Below are positions 5,022 to 6,204 of a stretch of 6,204 bases of DNA, piece after piece (position 1 is the first letter of the stretch; the number at the start of each line of letters is the position of its first letter). The stretch comes from Candidatus Fermentibacterales bacterium (lineage in GTDB: Bacteria; Fermentibacterota; Fermentibacteria; Fermentibacterales; JAFGKQ01). Where the stretch lies: positions 1-6,204 of the forward strand of contig JAFGKQ010000134.1 in assembly GCA_016928495.1 (NCBI GenBank), in the 5' to 3' direction. The notes under the pieces are model-generated. The model was not told the DNA's origin, did no database searches, and saw nothing but the letters and a program-made list of their open reading frames with translations. Position numbers and translations under genes: made by a program.

Positions 5022-6204
5022 TTGGCCACCAAGGAGATTGCCAGGATCCTGGCAACGGACTGCGGAAGCACGACGACCAAGGCGATCCTCATCGAGAAGC
5101 GGGACGGCGAGTTCCGCCTGATACGCAGGGGTGAGGCCCCCACCACCGTCGAGGCCCCCGCGGAGGACGTGACCAAGGGGGTGATCAACGCCGTCGCCGA
5201 GATCGAGGACCTGGAGAGCAGGCAGCTCCTCGACGACGAGAAGACCGGTATACTGGTCACCGACGACCCCACGCGCGGCGTGGACATCTATGTGTCCACC
5301 TCCTCGGCCGGGGGCGGCCTGCAGATGACGGTGGCCGGCGTGGTCAAGTCCATGACCGGTGAGAGCGCTCAGAGAGCGGCTCTCGGGGCCGGGGCCATAG
5401 TCATGGACGTGGTGGCCTCGAACGACGGGAGGCTCTTCCACGAGAAGGTCTCGGACATCCGTCGTCTGCGCCCCGACATGATCCTGCTCTCCGGTGGAAT
5501 AGACGGAGGCACCGTTGAACACGTCGTCGAGCTGGCCGAGGTGATACGCGCCGCCGATCCCAAGCCGAGGTTCGGAGTCGGCTACGACCTGCCGGTGATC
5601 TACGCTGGCAACAAGGACGCCACCTCGGAGGTCAGCCGCGAGCTGGGTGAGATGACCGCGCTGAAGGTAGTGCCCAACATCAGGCCCGTACTGGAGAAGG
5701 AGAACCTCCGTCCAGCCCGCGATGCCATACACGAGCTGTTCATGGAGCATGTGATGGCACAGGCTCCCGGCTATGCCAAGCTGATGCAATGGACCGGACA
5801 CTGGGTGGATGCCGACTGGATCAACGTGCCCATCATGCCCACCCCGGGGGCCGTGGGCAAGCTGATAGAGACGGTTGCCCGCAAGGAGGGCATCAGGGTC
5901 ATGGGTGTCGACATAGGGGGCGCCACCACGGACGTCTTCAGCGTGTTCGACAGCGAGAACGGCCCGGTCTTCAACAGGACCGTCTCGGCCAACCTGGGAA
6001 TGAGCTACAGCGTCTCGAACGTCTTCGCCAGCGCCGGGCTGGACAACGTGATGAGATGGGTGCCCTTCGAGCTTGACGAGGCGGATCTCCGTAACAGGGT
6101 CAGAAACAAGATGATACGCCCCACGACCATACCCCAGGCTCTCATGGAGCTGGTGGTCGAGCAGGCGATAGCCCGGGAAGCCCTCAGACTGGCGCTGGAA
6201 CAGC
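5022..6204 (+). CDS. MutL/GlmL-family ASKHA ATPase (glutamate mutase accessory protein-like), 3'-truncated by window edge
   Basis: The first 394 residues are visible; the frame is open to the edge. The start is TTG at 5022 with AGGGAG 6 bases upstream, giving MATKEIARILATDCGSTTTK. This is an actin/Hsp70-type (ASKHA) fold: the phosphate-1 loop is ILATDCGSTTTKAIL (9-23), the phosphate-2 loop is VMGVDIGGATTDVFSV (293-308), and STSSAGGGLQMTVAGVV (92-108) and MILLSGGIDGG (153-163) are MutL/GlmL signatures. IMPTPGAV precedes phosphate 2, and RTVSANLGMSYS follows it. Clostridial glutamate mutase operons encode a member, mutL, next to the mutase subunits. Its role is unproven; it is thought to be an ATP-dependent chaperone or reactivator for a B12 mutase. 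Compared with the clostridial type of about 460 aa, phosphate 2 seems to come later, suggesting a longer subtype. No mutase gene lies in the window, so the partner enzyme is unknown, and I give no gene symbol for that reason. Confidence 0.9.
   Translation, partial: MATKEIARILATDCGSTTTKAILIEKRDGEFRLIRRGEAPTTVEAPAEDVTKGVINAVAEIEDLESRQLLDDEKTGILVTDDPTRGVDIYVSTSSAGGGLQMTVAGVVKSMTGESAQRAALGAGAIVMDVVASNDGRLFHEKVSDIRRLRPDMILLSGGIDGGTVEHVVELAEVIRAADPKPRFGVGYDLPVIYAGNKDATSEVSRELGEMTALKVVPNIRPVLEKENLRPARDAIHELFMEHVMAQAPGYAKLMQWTGHWVDADWINVPIMPTPGAVGKLIETVARKEGIRVMGVDIGGATTDVFSVFDSENGPVFNRTVSANLGMSYSVSNVFASAGLDNVMRWVPFELDEADLRNRVRNKMIRPTTIPQALMELVVEQAIAREALRLALEQ

Noticed and set aside
4488-5801. Long minus-strand open frame of 437 codons opposite the small genes and the MutL-like gene
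   Set aside because: The + strand encodes clear ASKHA motifs over most of it; the antisense product is low-complexity, rich in Gly, His and Arg, and matches no family I know.
1-6204. Mobile elements, CRISPR arrays, phage genes or defence system
   Set aside because: I see no spaced direct repeats, transposase motifs, terminal inverted repeats or phage-like genes; composition looks even across the window.

Overview
The window is a dense, single-strand stretch of bacterial DNA, all genes reading on the + strand. It is GC-rich (roughly 60-65 % by eye). It carries the 3' part of gcvT, complete gcvH, gcvPA and gcvPB, two small unrecognised genes, and the 5' two thirds or so of a MutL/GlmL-family gene that runs off the right edge. 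The split P-protein (separate alpha and beta subunits) is the arrangement of Thermus, Thermotoga, Firmicutes and many deep-branching bacteria and archaea, not of Proteobacteria such as E. coli. Arg AGG and Ile ATA codons are common despite the high GC, and most starts are not ATG. This fits an uncultivated or deep-branching high-GC bacterium, but I cannot fix the phylum from this window.

Layout: 1-720 gcvT (5' end missing); 721-829 a spacer with two or three small inverted repeats; 830-1213 gcvH; 1222-2595 gcvPA; 2592-4094 gcvPB (4-base overlap with gcvPA); 4115-4549 a two-helix membrane protein with a possible PH-like cytosolic part, probably starting at CTG; 4518-4961 a small unrecognised protein with an arginine-rich tail; 4962-5021 a short spacer; 5022-6204 a MutL/GlmL-like ASKHA ATPase, incomplete at the 3' end. 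Spacings are short or negative throughout, so the whole run looks like one transcription unit.

The first four genes encode the T, H and two P subunits of the glycine cleavage system, which interconverts glycine with CO2, ammonia and methylene-tetrahydrofolate. The L protein (dihydrolipoyl dehydrogenase) and the lipoylation enzymes are not in the window. The last gene belongs to a family linked to adenosylcobalamin-dependent carbon-skeleton mutases such as glutamate mutase. No mutase subunit is visible, so any metabolic link between glycine cleavage and a B12 mutase is inference. The two small genes between these blocks are the least explained part of the window.
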